From Bacillota bacterium (GTDB taxonomy: Bacteria; Bacillota; Limnochordia; Limnochordales; Limnochordaceae), in assembly GCA_017577405.1 (NCBI GenBank), contig PIUA01000015.1:1-57452 (forward strand): 57,452 nt of DNA, given 5' to 3'. The notes beneath the pieces were generated by a model that had not been told where the DNA came from, made no database searches, and saw nothing but the letters and a program-made list of their open reading frames with translations. The number at the start of each line of letters is the position of its first letter. Position 1 is the first letter of the stretch. This document shows positions 8,463 through 17,293 of the stretch, in pieces. The translations under genes were made by a program, and so were the position numbers.

Positions 8463-8648
8463 AAGCTCACCCCGGTCCCCAAAGGCTCTCGGCGCAATCT
8501 CCGCAATCTCTTTGCTCATGCCTTCGGCTTGCATCAGCGAGAACTTGACGAAGGGGCTCGGGAGGAGCCGCTCGGCTCCCTGGGGAACAGGAGTCCGGGT
8601 ACCATTGGGCCGGTCAGAACGTAGGCAGGGTCATCGGGGGGAAGGGTT

Positions 8649-9671
8649 GTGGGCGTGACCATCAAGGATGTGGCCCGGGCCGCGGGGGTTTCGCCGTCCA
8701 CGGTCTCCCGGGTCATCTCCGATCATCCCCGCATCAGCCAGGCCACCAAGGAGCGGGTCCGGCGGGTGATGAAGGAGCTGGGCTACCACCCCAACGCCAT
8801 CGCCCGGAGCCTGGTCACCCAAAGCAGCCGGACCATCGGGCTGGTCCTCTCTCGGGCGGCGGAGACGGCCCTGGCCAACCCCTTCTTCCCCGAGGTGATC
8901 CGGGGGATCGGCGCGGTGGCCAACCAAGCCCGCTACGCGCTCCTGCTCTCCACCTCCCTCACGCCCCAGGAGGAGCTGGACGAGTGCGTGGAGATGCTGG
9001 AGAGCCACCGGGTGGACGGGGTGATCCTGCTCGCCTCCCGGGTGAAGGACCGGCTGGTCGCCCGCCTGGTCCAGGAGGGCCACCCCTTCGTGGTGGTGGG
9101 CCGGGTCCCGCAAGGGGAAGGGGTCTGGTGGGTGAACACTGACAACACCCAAGCCGCCCGGGAGGCGGTGGAGCACCTCCTCGCCCTGGGCCACCGGCGC
9201 ATCGGCTGCCTGGCCGGGGATCCCGACTACCTGGTCACCCAGGACCGGGTGGCCGGGTACCGCCAGGCCCTGGAGGAAGCGGGGATCCCCTTCGATCCCC
9301 ACCTGGTCCGGTACACGGACTTCTCCCGGGACCAGGGGTGGGCGGCGGCCCGGGAGCTGCTCCAGCAAACCCCTCAGCCCACCGCCTTCTTCGCCACCGA
9401 CGACCTGCTGGCCTGGGGCGCGGTCCAGGCCGCGGGGGACCTGGGCCTGGCGGTGCCCGGCCAGGTCTCGGTGGTGGGCTTCAACGACGATCCCCTGAGC
9501 GCCTACGTGGCCCCCCCGCTGACCACCGTCCGGGTGCCCATCTTCGAGCTGGGCCGGGTGGCCGCCCAGCTCCTCCTGGAGCGGCTCCAGAACCCGGACG
9601 CCCCGGCCCGCCAGGTGCTGGTCCCCACCGAACTGGTCGTGCGGCGGTCGACGGGGCCCGCCCCAGGGTGA
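8649..9671 (+). CDS. LacI-family transcriptional regulator
   Basis: This 340-residue repressor has the classic N-terminal HTH (VTIKDVARAAGVSPSTVSRV, residues 3-22) and hinge helix (HPNAIARSLVTQ). Its periplasmic-binding-protein-like sensor domain includes FFATDDLLAWG and SVVGFNDDPLSAYVAPPLTTV. The GTG start at 8649 follows GGGGGAAGGG. Its stop is one base from the stop of the convergent maltose-type ABC operon. It is the likely regulator of that operon, through the palindrome at 13446-13455. The ligand is probably the imported oligosaccharide or its phosphate; this is inference from position. Confidence 0.9.
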   Translation: MGVTIKDVARAAGVSPSTVSRVISDHPRISQATKERVRRVMKELGYHPNAIARSLVTQSSRTIGLVLSRAAETALANPFFPEVIRGIGAVANQARYALLLSTSLTPQEELDECVEMLESHRVDGVILLASRVKDRLVARLVQEGHPFVVVGRVPQGEGVWWVNTDNTQAAREAVEHLLALGHRRIGCLAGDPDYLVTQDRVAGYRQALEEAGIPFDPHLVRYTDFSRDQGWAAARELLQQTPQPTAFFATDDLLAWGAVQAAGDLGLAVPGQVSVVGFNDDPLSAYVAPPLTTVRVPIFELGRVAAQLLLERLQNPDAPARQVLVPTELVVRRSTGPAPG

Positions 9672-9672
9672 G

Positions 9673-10533
9673 CTACTCCTTCACCGCGCCTGAGGTGAGC
9701 CCCGAGACGAGCTGGCGCTGCATCACCAAGAAGATGATGACGATGGGCAGCGCGCCCAAGAGGGCCCCCGCCGCGAAGATGCCCCACCGGCTGCTGTACT
9801 GGTCCGAGATGAAGAGCTGCATCCCCACCGGCAGGGTGTACTGGTCGGTCGTCTGCAGGATGATCCGGGCCAGGACGTACTCCGAGTAGCAGCCGATCAG
9901 GCTCAACATGAAGACGACGATCAGGATGGGCCGCACCAAGGGCATGATGATGCGGACGAAGGCCTGGAAGGGGGTGGCCCCATCCATCATGGCCGACTCC
10001 TCCAGGGACCGGGGGATGGTATCAAAGTAACCCTTCATCAGCCAGGTGTTCACCCCCAGCGCGCCCCCCAGGTAGACCATGATCAGGCCCGCATGGGTGT
10101 TGAGCCCCAGGGCCGGGAAGACCTCACCGAGCTGGAGGAGTAGGAGGTAGATGGCCACCATGGCCAGCATCTGGGGGAACATCTGGATCAGGATCAGGGT
10201 GAAGAGCCCACCCCGACGGCCCCGAAAGCGGAAGCGGGAGAAGGCGTAGGCGCCCAGCGCGGTGAGGGCCACCGTGAGGGTGGAGGCGATGACAGCCACC
10301 TTGGTGCTGTTCCAGATCCAGAGGTGGAAGGGGTGGCGGGGGTCCTGGAAGAGCTGCCGGTAGTGGGCCAGGGTGGGGTTGGCCGGGATGAGCGACTGGC
10401 CCACGATGGTGTTGGACGGGTTGAAGGAGGCGGAGATCACCCACAGGATGGGCCCCAGGGCGAAGAGGACCGCCACGAGGAGCAGCCCGTGCCGCCAGAG
10501 CTGGCCGAAGGCTGTCAGGCGCCCCTTATACAT
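9673..10533 (-). CDS. Maltose-type sugar ABC transporter permease (MalG-like)
   Basis: A 286-residue inner-membrane permease with six predicted membrane segments. The cytoplasmic EAA loop reads EESAMMDGATPFQAFVRI, followed by MPLVRPI. It forms the channel with the MalF-like partner. Its ATG overlaps the end of the MalF-like gene by 8 bases. It is the last gene of the three-gene operon (binding protein, MalF-like, MalG-like). No ATPase gene accompanies the operon, so it probably uses a shared MsmX/MalK-type ATPase encoded elsewhere. Confidence 0.92.
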   Translation of the reverse strand: MYKGRLTAFGQLWRHGLLLVAVLFALGPILWVISASFNPSNTIVGQSLIPANPTLAHYRQLFQDPRHPFHLWIWNSTKVAVIASTLTVALTALGAYAFSRFRFRGRRGGLFTLILIQMFPQMLAMVAIYLLLLQLGEVFPALGLNTHAGLIMVYLGGALGVNTWLMKGYFDTIPRSLEESAMMDGATPFQAFVRIIMPLVRPILIVVFMLSLIGCYSEYVLARIILQTTDQYTLPVGMQLFISDQYSSRWGIFAAGALLGALPIVIIFLVMQRQLVSGLTSGAVKE

Positions 10534-12115
10534 GCTCGCCCACCCTCTCCAGGACCCCCGTCATGCGGAAGTTGACGTAGCTGATGGTGCCGATGAGGAT
10601 GAAGATGACCACCGCCACCGCCGAGGCCAGGCCGTAGTCGGTGCCCGAGCCCCCCTCAAAGGCCAGCCGGTAGGTGTAGGAGATGAGGATGTCCGTCGCC
10701 CCCGCCGGGGTCCCCGCGCCGGGGATGGGCGGCCGGCCCTGGGTGACCAGGTAGATCACGTTGAAGTTGTTGAAGTTGAACGCGAAGGAGCTGATGAGAA
10801 GCGGCGCCACCGAGACCATGAGGAGGGGCAGGGTGATGTGGCGGAGTTGCTGCCAGCTCGTCGCCCCGTCGCAGTAGGCCGCCTCGTACAGCTCGTCGGG
10901 GATGCTCTGCAGGGCGCCGGTGGTGACCAGCATCATATAAGGGAAGCCCAACCACAGGTTGACCAGAAGAACGGCCACCTTGGCCCAGAGGGGGTCCGTC
11001 AGCCAGGGGACCCCGCCCAGGCCCACCGCCCGCAGCACCTGGTTGATGACCCCCACCTCGGTGTTGAGCAGCCCCCGCCAGATCAAAGCGGAGATGAACG
11101 CCGGGAAGGCGTAGGGCAGGATGAGGAGGGAGCGGTACACCCGCCGGAAGGGAAGCCGGGGGTCGTTCAGCACCAAGGACAGCCCAAAGCCCAGCCCAAA
11201 GGTGGAGGCCACGCTCAGGAACGCCCAGACAAAGGTCCAGACAAAGACCCGGAAGAAGGGCCCCGAGATCCGCGGGTTGGTGAGCAGGGCGGTGAAGTTC
11301 CGCCAGCCCACCAGACTGCGGAAGCCAGGGGTGAGCCGCTCCCCCGCCTCGCTGGTGAAATAGCCGTTGACCGGCCGGTAGACGGTCCCCGTCTCGAGGT
11401 CGACCAGCTGGTCCGCCGCCGGGTCGTACCGGTACCGAGGGGAGAGACGGGCGAACTGGGTGAGGCTGGCCAGCCGCAGCTCCACCCCGTCGTAGTGGAA
11501 GACCCGCTCCTGCAGCTCATGGAGGTGGCGCATCAGGCCCAGCGTGGGGAGGGCCCGGTAGCCTCCCGCCAGGCCGTCCACCACGCCGTCGCCGTCGGCG
11601 TCGATCAGGGCCGGGTCGTCCCGATCCACCGGCTGGAACTGGTCCCCCTCCGACAGGATCCAGCGCCCGTCCTCCCAGGGGATCAGAAAGCGTAGGTCGC
11701 CGCCGTCGTTTTGGAAGGCGGTGAAGGGGAAGCGAGGTGCGCCGGGGGGTTCGTAGAGCCGGCTCTCAAACTGGCGGATGGCTTGGGCCTTGGTGAGGAT
11801 GTGGCCCGTGCCGTAGTCGGTGAAGGCGACGTAGACTGTGTAGACGATGGGGTAGACCACCATCATGAACATGAAGAAGAGGCCGGGCAGGAGGTAGCGC
11901 AAGGGGTAGGCCCGCTCGCTCAGGAAGGCCACGTTGATCCCGATGGCGCCCGCCACCAGGATGATGAGCAGGAGCCACGCCCCGGTGCTGGCCAGCCAGA
12001 GGGCCGCCCAGAGGGCGAGCCCGTCGATGAGGGCCACCACCGCCCACCGCCAGGGGCGGGTACGGCCTCCCGGGGCGGTTCGGGGGCCCGGCCGGGCAGG
12101 CTGGGTCACGAACAT
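10526..12115 (-). CDS. Maltose-type sugar ABC transporter permease with large P2 loop (MalF-like)
   Basis: At about 529 residues this is far longer than common sugar permeases (about 290) and similar to enterobacterial MalF (514). Like MalF it has extra N-terminal membrane segments and a large extracytoplasmic domain of about 135 residues between segments 3 and 4. The EAA loop is YEAAYCDGATSWQQLRHI. Within the outside domain, codons at 11576-11602 encode DADGDGVVD, a match to the DxDxDGxxD calcium-binding loop. Two starts are possible: GTG 12127 and ATG 12115. The ATG is taken because AGGTGGG stands 7 bases before it. Confidence 0.9.
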   Translation of the reverse strand: MFVTQPARPGPRTAPGGRTRPWRWAVVALIDGLALWAALWLASTGAWLLLIILVAGAIGINVAFLSERAYPLRYLLPGLFFMFMMVVYPIVYTVYVAFTDYGTGHILTKAQAIRQFESRLYEPPGAPRFPFTAFQNDGGDLRFLIPWEDGRWILSEGDQFQPVDRDDPALIDADGDGVVDGLAGGYRALPTLGLMRHLHELQERVFHYDGVELRLASLTQFARLSPRYRYDPAADQLVDLETGTVYRPVNGYFTSEAGERLTPGFRSLVGWRNFTALLTNPRISGPFFRVFVWTFVWAFLSVASTFGLGFGLSLVLNDPRLPFRRVYRSLLILPYAFPAFISALIWRGLLNTEVGVINQVLRAVGLGGVPWLTDPLWAKVAVLLVNLWLGFPYMMLVTTGALQSIPDELYEAAYCDGATSWQQLRHITLPLLMVSVAPLLISSFAFNFNNFNVIYLVTQGRPPIPGAGTPAGATDILISYTYRLAFEGGSGTDYGLASAVAVVIFILIGTISYVNFRMTGVLERVGEHV

Positions 12116-12142
12116 GCTTGGTCCCACCTACCTCCCCAGTGG

Positions 12143-12169
12143 GGACGGGCGGCCTGAGGCCGCCCGTCC
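12143..12169 (-). other. Perfect 12-bp hairpin between the binding-protein and permease genes
   Basis: The arms GGACGGGCGGCC and GGCCGCCCGTCC enclose a TGA-length loop, seven bases past the binding-protein stop. There is no U tract. In malE-malF of enterobacteria a similar intergenic stem protects the upstream mRNA and lowers permease expression. The same role is likely here. Confidence 0.6.
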
Positions 12170-12175
12170 TCTTCC

Positions 12176-13378
12176 CTAACGGTTCAGGCTCGCCTCGATG
12201 GTGGCCCGGATCTGGGCGACGGCATCGTCGAGGGCCGCCTTGGGCTCCAGCTCCTGATTGGCCACCAGGGTGAGGGCATCGCTCCAGGCCGTCCAGACCG
12301 CAGCCATCTGGGGGATGGCCGGCATGGGGATGCCCACCGCGGCCGCCTGGGCCACCGCCTCCATGTCGGGATCGTCGATCCGCTCCAGGGCGGGCAGGTA
12401 GGCGGGGGGCCGCGGATCCAGCTCGAAGAGGCGGAGCATGGTCTCCGTCGTGGCGATGTACTCGTTGAGGAAAGCCTGGGCCAGGAGCTTGTTGGCGCTG
12501 AAGCTGCTGATCATGAAGCCCTGCACGCCCACGAAGGGACGGGCGGGCTGGCCGTTGATGGGCGGGATGGGGATGAAGCCGTAGTCGATCCCCGCGTTCC
12601 GGACGGTAGCCAGCTCCCAGGGGCCGGTCTGCATGAAGGCCAGGCGATGGCTGACGAAGAGCCCCTCCATGGTGGCGAAGTCGAGGACGGGCAGGACACC
12701 CTCTTCGATCAGCCGGTCGAAGAGCTCAACGCCGGCCACCGCCCCCTCGGTGTTCAGCCCGATGTCCAGCGGGTCCAAGCCCCCCTCGGGGGTGGGCCCG
12801 AAGACGTAGCCGCCCTGCGCCGACATGAGGGGGAAGGTGTGGTAGGGGTCGGGGATGGGCAGGGCGTAGCCGTAGATCCCCTGGGACCGATCCGCCGCTG
12901 CCCGGGCCAGCTCGATCATCTCCTCGAAGGTGGCCGGAGCCCGGGGGACCAGCGCCTTGTTGTAGAAGAGGCCGATGGCCTCGGTGGCATAGGGCAGGCC
13001 GTAGAGGACCCCATCGTAGGTCCAGGCCTCCAACGCGGTGGGGAGGAAGGCGTCCGCCTTCTCACCCAGCTGGATGGGCTCGAGCAGGCCGTTGGTCACC
13101 AGCTGGCCCAGCCAGTCATGGGCCCCGACCAGGATGTCGGGCCCCTCGCCGGCCGGGGCCGCGACGTTCAAGGTGTCCCGGATGTCGCCGAAGCCCATCT
13201 CCTGGACCCGGACGGGGATGCCGTATTCGGCCTCGAAGGTCCGGGCCAGATCGAGGAGGACTTGAGAGCGGACCTCATCAGCCCAGATCAGGAGGGTTCC
13301 GGGCGTCGAAGCCAGAGCCGGGCAGGCGCCCAGAGCGAGCAGGGCGACCAGCACCAGGGCAGCCGCCAGACGCTTCAT
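12176..13378 (-). CDS. Maltose/oligosaccharide ABC transporter substrate-binding protein (MalE-like)
   Basis: A 400-residue extracytoplasmic sugar-binding protein with a signal peptide (KRLAAALVLVALLALGACPALA; a possible lipobox ends at Cys19). Typical cluster B features are LLIWADE near the mature N terminus, then YGLPYATEAIGLFYNK and LVPRAPATFEEM. The GLFYNK and PATFEE motifs are characteristic of MalE-type proteins. The start ATG 13378 follows AAGGAG. It is first in its operon, behind a 12-bp leader hairpin and a LacI-type palindrome. Maltose or maltodextrin is the best guess from the MalE/MalF/MalG resemblance. Confidence 0.9.
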   Translation of the reverse strand: MKRLAAALVLVALLALGACPALASTPGTLLIWADEVRSQVLLDLARTFEAEYGIPVRVQEMGFGDIRDTLNVAAPAGEGPDILVGAHDWLGQLVTNGLLEPIQLGEKADAFLPTALEAWTYDGVLYGLPYATEAIGLFYNKALVPRAPATFEEMIELARAAADRSQGIYGYALPIPDPYHTFPLMSAQGGYVFGPTPEGGLDPLDIGLNTEGAVAGVELFDRLIEEGVLPVLDFATMEGLFVSHRLAFMQTGPWELATVRNAGIDYGFIPIPPINGQPARPFVGVQGFMISSFSANKLLAQAFLNEYIATTETMLRLFELDPRPPAYLPALERIDDPDMEAVAQAAAVGIPMPAIPQMAAVWTAWSDALTLVANQELEPKAALDDAVAQIRATIEASLNR

Positions 13379-13404
13379 CGCCGCATCACTCCTTGAGCTC
13401 CTTC

Positions 13405-13442
13405 AGCCCCGGGAGGGCCAGCCAAATCGGCCTCCCGGGGCT
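13405..13442 (-). other. Stable 12-bp stem-loop in the leader of the MalE-like gene
   Basis: AGCCCCGGGAGG (13405-13416) pairs perfectly with CCTCCCGGGGCT (13431-13442) across a 14-base loop. It lies between the putative operator and the ribosome binding site, so it would sit near the 5' end of the mRNA. It may protect that end or attenuate transcription. Confidence 0.5.
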
Positions 13443-13445
13443 ATT

Positions 13446-13455
13446 CAAACGTTTG
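13446..13455 (-). promoter_or_regulatory. LacI/MalR-type operator CAAACGTTTG
   Basis: A perfect 10-bp palindrome with the central ACGT typical of LacI-family sites, 68 bases upstream of the MalE-like start. On the minus strand a TTGCCT element lies 10 bases before it and an AATAGC element just after it, a 17-base spacing. The operator would therefore lie between -35 and -10, suiting repression. The convergent LacI gene at 8649 is the obvious candidate regulator. Confidence 0.5.
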
Positions 13456-13559
13456 CTCAAAGAGGCAATTCGACCCGCGGCTGGGGGCTCCTGCCGGGAG
13501 AGGGCGGCGAGGCGGAATCAAGCGACGGGATGACGATGAGCGCGTGGGGCGGGGTGGGG

Positions 13560-13814
13560 TTACCAGGGAAAGCGGGCGGCGTAGCGGGCAATGATCAGCC
13601 AGCGCTGGGCCGTCTCCATTTCGGGCGAGCGGAGGGCCCGGAGCACGTCGTGGACATACCGGTTGAGGATCCGGGCGATCTCCGCGGGCTCGAACCCATC
13701 GAAGAGGAGATCGGCCAGGACCAGGTAGTCATCGTGGCCCCAGGGCCGGAGGCTCGGCCGGTAGTACCGGTCTTGGCTGCGCTGGGTCTGACGTCGCTGC
13801 TTGGTTGCCATCAT
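13560..13814 (-). CDS. Small conserved-looking protein of unknown function
   Basis: An 84-residue basic N terminus plus helical body: after KQRRQTQRSQDRYY come WGHDDYLVLADLLFDGFEP and EIARILNRYVHDVLRALRSP. The EPAEIARILNRYVHDVL stretch could form a helix-turn-helix-like pair of helices, but this is not a confident match to a known family. ATG 13814 is chosen because GGAGG lies seven bases upstream; GTG 13820 and ATG 13811 are alternatives. The GC-rich third positions support real coding. It is monocistronic between the MalE-like operon and the aldolase gene. Confidence 0.6.
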   Translation of the reverse strand: MMATKQRRQTQRSQDRYYRPSLRPWGHDDYLVLADLLFDGFEPAEIARILNRYVHDVLRALRSPEMETAQRWLIIARYAARFPW

Positions 13815-13969
13815 CGGCACGCCTCCACCGTGGACCGCGGCTCATCACAAGGGAGTCCTTCACCTCAACGTATGCGAACGACTCTTCGGCGCCTCCTCAG
13901 GGGTCTCCTGCCGGTCGCCGCCTTGGGAAGTATCGTCTTGGGCAGGGAGGCCTATTCTCGGTGGAAGGG

Positions 13970-13998
13970 TCCGGGCCCGGAGGGGTTCCGGGCCCGGA
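13970..13998 (-). terminator. 12-bp hairpin downstream of the aldolase gene
   Basis: Two copies of the self-complementary sequence TCCGGGCCCGGA (13970-13981 and 13987-13998) are separated by five bases and can pair with each other. They lie 34 bases beyond the aldolase stop. No U tract follows on the minus strand, so the termination role is inferred from position. Confidence 0.4.
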
Positions 13999-14031
13999 GA
14001 GGAGCACCATAGATGCCAGGTTGGGCGGGGC

Positions 14032-15021
14032 TCAGAGGCTGAGGCCGGGGTAGGTCCGGTACCAGCCTTCGTCGACCGCGCCGGCAGAGAGCTTGGCCGT
14101 CCAGGGGGTCGCCTCCCGGCGGGCGATGGCCACCAGCTCCCGCAGCCGCCAGGGCATGGTGGTCTGCAGGAAGGCCTCCCGCTTGGCCGGGTCCGTCTCC
14201 TCAGCCGCCTCCCGCCAGATGGCCCGCCCGGCGACGAAGCCCGAAGCGCCGGCCCGACAGGCCACCTTCAGCTGCCGGGCGTAGGTGTCGAAGTCGACCC
14301 CGGCCGAAAGCAGAGCCCACGGCACCTGGGAGGCTTCCGTCAGCTCCCGGCAGGCCTCGTACCAGACCTCCTCGTCCTGGGTGACCGACGGGTGGACGGG
14401 GAACTCGGCCTTGAAGAGGTCGATGCCCAAGGCGGTGACCCGCCGGGCGCTCTCGATGATGAGCTCCCGCCGCTCGGCCTGGAAGGCCTCTTGGGTCTGG
14501 TCGTCGGAAGAGGGGTAGGTGACCACTTCTACCATCAGGGCAATATCCAACGCCCGAGTGCGGGCGGAGACCTGCCGGACCAGCTCTTCCTGCTGGCGGG
14601 CCGCCGCCTCCCGGCGGGGGTTGTAGTAGATGAGCAGCTTCACCGAGCTGGCGCCCATGGCCTTGATCTTGGCCTCGCTCCAGCCCTCCAGGATGGAGGT
14701 GAGCCGGTCGCCCTCCCGGTCCTCATAGCCCGTCGCCTCCAAGGAGACCGCCAGGCCGTTCTGGCCCAGGAGCTCCCCGCTGGCCATCAGCTGGGCCGCG
14801 CTGAACTCGGGATCCAAGAGGAAACCGCTCGCGTCCCGGTTGAGCGCGCCGACGATCTCCCGCTTGACGGCGGTCATCGCCTGGGGGTCGGACGGCCGCC
14901 CGGCTTTCTCCAGCATCCGCTTCAGGTTGCCCCGCTGGTCGACGGCCACGATGCAGAAGACGCCCTCGGGCGTGGCCAGCTGCTGTAGCCCTCTCCAGCG
15001 GCCGATGGTCAACGACTCCAC
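14032..15021 (-). CDS. Tagatose 1,6-bisphosphate aldolase-like (LacD/class I) enzyme
   Basis: This roughly 330-residue class I aldolase resembles LacD. It starts [17 protein letters not shown], then [12 protein letters not shown] (the LacD N-terminal hallmark), with [12 protein letters not shown] in the middle. Lys in VKLLIYY or in [10 protein letters not shown] may be the Schiff-base residue; in LacD it is a Lys of the VKFLLYYD-type strand. The C-terminal [13 protein letters not shown] and [12 protein letters not shown] match the phosphate-binding end of the barrel. LacD splits tagatose-1,6-bisphosphate into DHAP and glyceraldehyde-3-phosphate; sulfofructose-phosphate aldolase (YihT) is a related alternative. 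Starts: GTG 15021 (used) or TTG 15030. It is divergent from the M42 peptidase gene. Confidence 0.78.
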   Translation of the reverse strand: MESLTIGRWRGLQQLATPEGVFCIVAVDQRGNLKRMLEKAGRPSDPQAMTAVKREIVGALNRDASGFLLDPEFSAAQLMASGELLGQNGLAVSLEATGYEDREGDRLTSILEGWSEAKIKAMGASSVKLLIYYNPRREAAARQQEELVRQVSARTRALDIALMVEVVTYPSSDDQTQEAFQAERRELIIESARRVTALGIDLFKAEFPVHPSVTQDEEVWYEACRELTEASQVPWALLSAGVDFDTYARQLKVACRAGASGFVAGRAIWREAAEETDPAKREAFLQTTMPWRLRELVAIARREATPWTAKLSAGAVDEGWYRTYPGLSL

Positions 15022-15260
15022 CTCGACCAACCCCTTTCCTACGGAAGTGTTCGTCCCCCTTGGAGCTTTCCCCTGTCCCGCGGGACGAGGGTTGCTTCCT
15101 GCGAGTAGGAGCGATCCGCAAAGAAGCAGGAGACGGCGTTGGGGCAACGAAACCGTTCCGTGTTGGTAACGCGGAGGTTTCGAGACGGCTCCAGAAGGGC
15201 ACGCCATGGGTGGTTGGGCTCCCATGGGGGCGGGATCGGAGCGGCATAGGGAGGATGGGC

Positions 15261-16337
15261 ATGGAGGCATGGAGGCAGATGCTCCAGGAGCTGGCGGAGG
15301 CTCCTGGGGTTCCGGGTTTTGAGGCGCCAGCCCGGGAGGTGATGGGCCGGTACCTGAAGCCCGTCGCCGACCAGGTGATCACCGACAACCTGGGCGGGGT
15401 GGCCGGGGTGCTCCGGGGTGGGTCGGAGCGCCCGCGGGTGATGGTCGCCGGTCATCTGGACGAGGTGGGCTTTCTCGTCTCCCACATCACCGAGGAAGGT
15501 TTTCTCCGGTTTCAGACCCTGGGCGGCTGGTGGAGCCAGGTGATGCTGGCCCAGCGGGTCCGGGTCCTCACCCGTAAGGGGGAGCTGGTGGGTGTCATCG
15601 GCTCCAAGCCGCCCCACCTGCTCTCGCCCGAGGACCGGAAGCAGCCCGTGGAGATCTCGGACATGTTCATTGATATCGGGGCCCGCAGCCGGGCGGAGGC
15701 GGAGGAGCTGGGGGTGCTGCCGGGGGATCCGGTGGTGCCCATCTGCCCCTTCACCCCCTTGGGCAAGGGCGACCTCCTCATGGCCAAGGCGTGGGACAAC
15801 CGGGCGGGCTGTGCCGTGGCGGTGCGGCTCCTCCACGAGCTCAAAGGGACCGATCACCCCAACACCGTCTACGCGGTGGGCACGGTGCAGGAAGAGGTGG
15901 GCTTGCGGGGGGCCCAGACCATGAGCGAGCGGATCAACCCCGACGTGGCTTTTGCGGTGGACGTGGCCATCGCCGGCGACACACCGGGCATCAAGGAGCA
16001 TGAGGCCCGGGCCAAGCTGGGCCAGGGGCCGGTTGTGCTCCTCTACGATGCGAGCATGGTCCCCCACCGGGGCTTGCGGGACCTGGTGGTGGAGACCGCC
16101 GCCCAGGAGGGGATCCCCCTCCAGTTCGAGGTGATGCCCCGGGGCGGGACGGACGCGGGGCGGTTCCACCTGCACGGGGCCGGCACGCCCGCCCTCGCCT
16201 TGGGACCGGCCACCCGCTACATCCACAGCCACGCCTCCATCCTGCATGAAGGGGATCTGGAGATGTTGGTCAAGCTCTTGGCGGCGGTGATCCGCCGGCT
16301 CGATGAGGCGACGGTCCAGCGGCTCCGGGAGTCGTAA
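15261..16337 (+). CDS. M42 family metallopeptidase (glutamyl/deblocking aminopeptidase type)
   Basis: A 358-residue dinuclear-metal aminopeptidase of the M42 family, usually a tetrahedral dodecamer that trims peptides in the cytosol. Metal and catalytic positions are visible: His65 and Asp67 in VAGHLDEVG, the bridging Asp in AWDNRAGC, the Glu pair in [11 protein letters not shown], Asp in [11 protein letters not shown], and His in [10 protein letters not shown]. The substrate-pocket GGTDAGRFH is typical. ATG 15261 is chosen over ATG 15255 because AGGGAGG abuts the latter and sits 7 bases from the former. It is often mislabelled endoglucanase; nothing here supports cellulose hydrolysis. Confidence 0.9.
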   Translation: MEAWRQMLQELAEAPGVPGFEAPAREVMGRYLKPVADQVITDNLGGVAGVLRGGSERPRVMVAGHLDEVGFLVSHITEEGFLRFQTLGGWWSQVMLAQRVRVLTRKGELVGVIGSKPPHLLSPEDRKQPVEISDMFIDIGARSRAEAEELGVLPGDPVVPICPFTPLGKGDLLMAKAWDNRAGCAVAVRLLHELKGTDHPNTVYAVGTVQEEVGLRGAQTMSERINPDVAFAVDVAIAGDTPGIKEHEARAKLGQGPVVLLYDASMVPHRGLRDLVVETAAQEGIPLQFEVMPRGGTDAGRFHLHGAGTPALALGPATRYIHSHASILHEGDLEMLVKLLAAVIRRLDEATVQRLRES

Positions 16338-16388
16338 GCCCCGATCGCCGATGGGCGCTTCGGGAAAGGATTCGGGAAAGGGTGACGG

Positions 16389-16748
16389 ATGGTGTATCGC
16401 GGCGGGCAGGGCATGTGGGCCTGGATCCTCCACCGGGTGACCGGGGTGGGGGTCATGATCTTTATCGTGATCCACATCCTGGACACCTGGTTGATCGGCT
16501 TCGGCCCGGAGGTCTACGACACGGTGATGAACATCTACCGGCATCCCATCTTCCGGCTGGGTGAGGTGGCCCTGGTGGGGGCGCTCCTCTTCCACGCCCT
16601 CAACGGGCTCCGGGTCATCCTGATCGACTTCTGGCCCGAGGCGGGGCTCTTCCAGAAGCAGCGCCAGCTCTTCCAAGTGGTGGTGGTGCTCTTCTTTATC
16701 CTGTACGTCCCGGTGGCCGGGTACATGATCTGGGACATCATCTACTAG
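16389..16748 (+). CDS. sdhC: Succinate dehydrogenase cytochrome b556 subunit
   Basis: A 119-residue membrane anchor with three hydrophobic helices. It contains the family pattern WILHRVTGVGVMIFIVIH (N-terminal helix, HR...G quinone-site region) and LFHALNGLRVIL, whose His is the usual haem b ligand. It anchors SdhAB and passes electrons to quinone. It starts ATG 16389 behind AAAGGGTGA. The gene order is sdhC-sdhD-sdhA-sdhB. Confidence 0.92.
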   Translation: MVYRGGQGMWAWILHRVTGVGVMIFIVIHILDTWLIGFGPEVYDTVMNIYRHPIFRLGEVALVGALLFHALNGLRVILIDFWPEAGLFQKQRQLFQVVVVLFFILYVPVAGYMIWDIIY

Positions 16749-16820
16749 CCGGCGCCGGTGGGGGCGGCGTGGGGGTAGGGCCCGTGGCGGACGGGCCGCC
16801 TGAGGCAAGGGGGGAGCGAG

Positions 16821-17204
16821 ATGGCCAGGAGCAGTTACAGCCGCCAGCGCCCGATGGGGGGCGGCTTTGAGCTGTTCGCCTGGTACTTCATGAGGATCTC
16901 GGGGCTCTTGCTTGTTCTGATGGCCCTGGGCCACATCGTGATCATGCACATCATCAACAGCGTCGAGGTGATCAACTACGCCTTCGTGGCAAGGCGGTGG
17001 GCGGTCCCCTTCTGGCGCGTCTACGACTGGATCCTGCTGGCCTTGGGGGTTTTGCACGGGTCCAACGGCATTCGCGTTGTGATCGACGACTACGTCCATC
17101 ACCGGGGCTGGCGGGCCTTCTGTACATCGGCCCTGTACGTGCTCGCCTTCGTGCTGTTGGTGATGGGCACGGAGGTACTCCTCACCTTCACCCCTGGCGT
17201 CTAG
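16821..17204 (+). CDS. sdhD: Succinate dehydrogenase hydrophobic membrane anchor subunit
   Basis: A 127-residue protein with three membrane helices. It carries WYFMRISGLLLVLMALGHI at the first helix (Arg-Ile-Ser/Gly quinone motif plus a candidate haem His) and GVLHGSNGIRVVIDDY at the second, the standard HxxNGxR pattern of this subunit. It follows sdhC by 72 bases. SD GGGGGGAGCG precedes the ATG. Confidence 0.9.
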   Translation: MARSSYSRQRPMGGGFELFAWYFMRISGLLLVLMALGHIVIMHIINSVEVINYAFVARRWAVPFWRVYDWILLALGVLHGSNGIRVVIDDYVHHRGWRAFCTSALYVLAFVLLVMGTEVLLTFTPGV

Positions 17205-17293
17205 CCCGGGTCAGGGTGGTCCTGCCAGGTCTGGTTCGGCACGGGCCGGGAGCGGCCCGCCGGTGAAGGGGAAGGAAGTAAGGAGGCAGCGGG

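Noticed and set aside
8559-8576. GGAGCC/GGCTCC stem between the chemoreceptor and LacI genes as a regulatory element
   Set aside because: Short stem in a divergent gap with no matching operator half-sites or T tract; likely chance in GC-rich DNA.
13872-14012. A 46-codon plus-strand frame with a basic N terminus and one possible membrane helix (LLPVAALGSIVLGREAYSRW)
   Set aside because: It has no ribosome binding site before its ATG, lower third-position GC than real genes, and it contains the 12-bp hairpin that fits better as the aldolase gene end.
15261-16337. Endoglucanase annotation for the M42 protein
   Set aside because: The metal-ligand pattern is that of M42 aminopeptidases; the cellulase label for this family is historical, and no cellulose-related gene is nearby.
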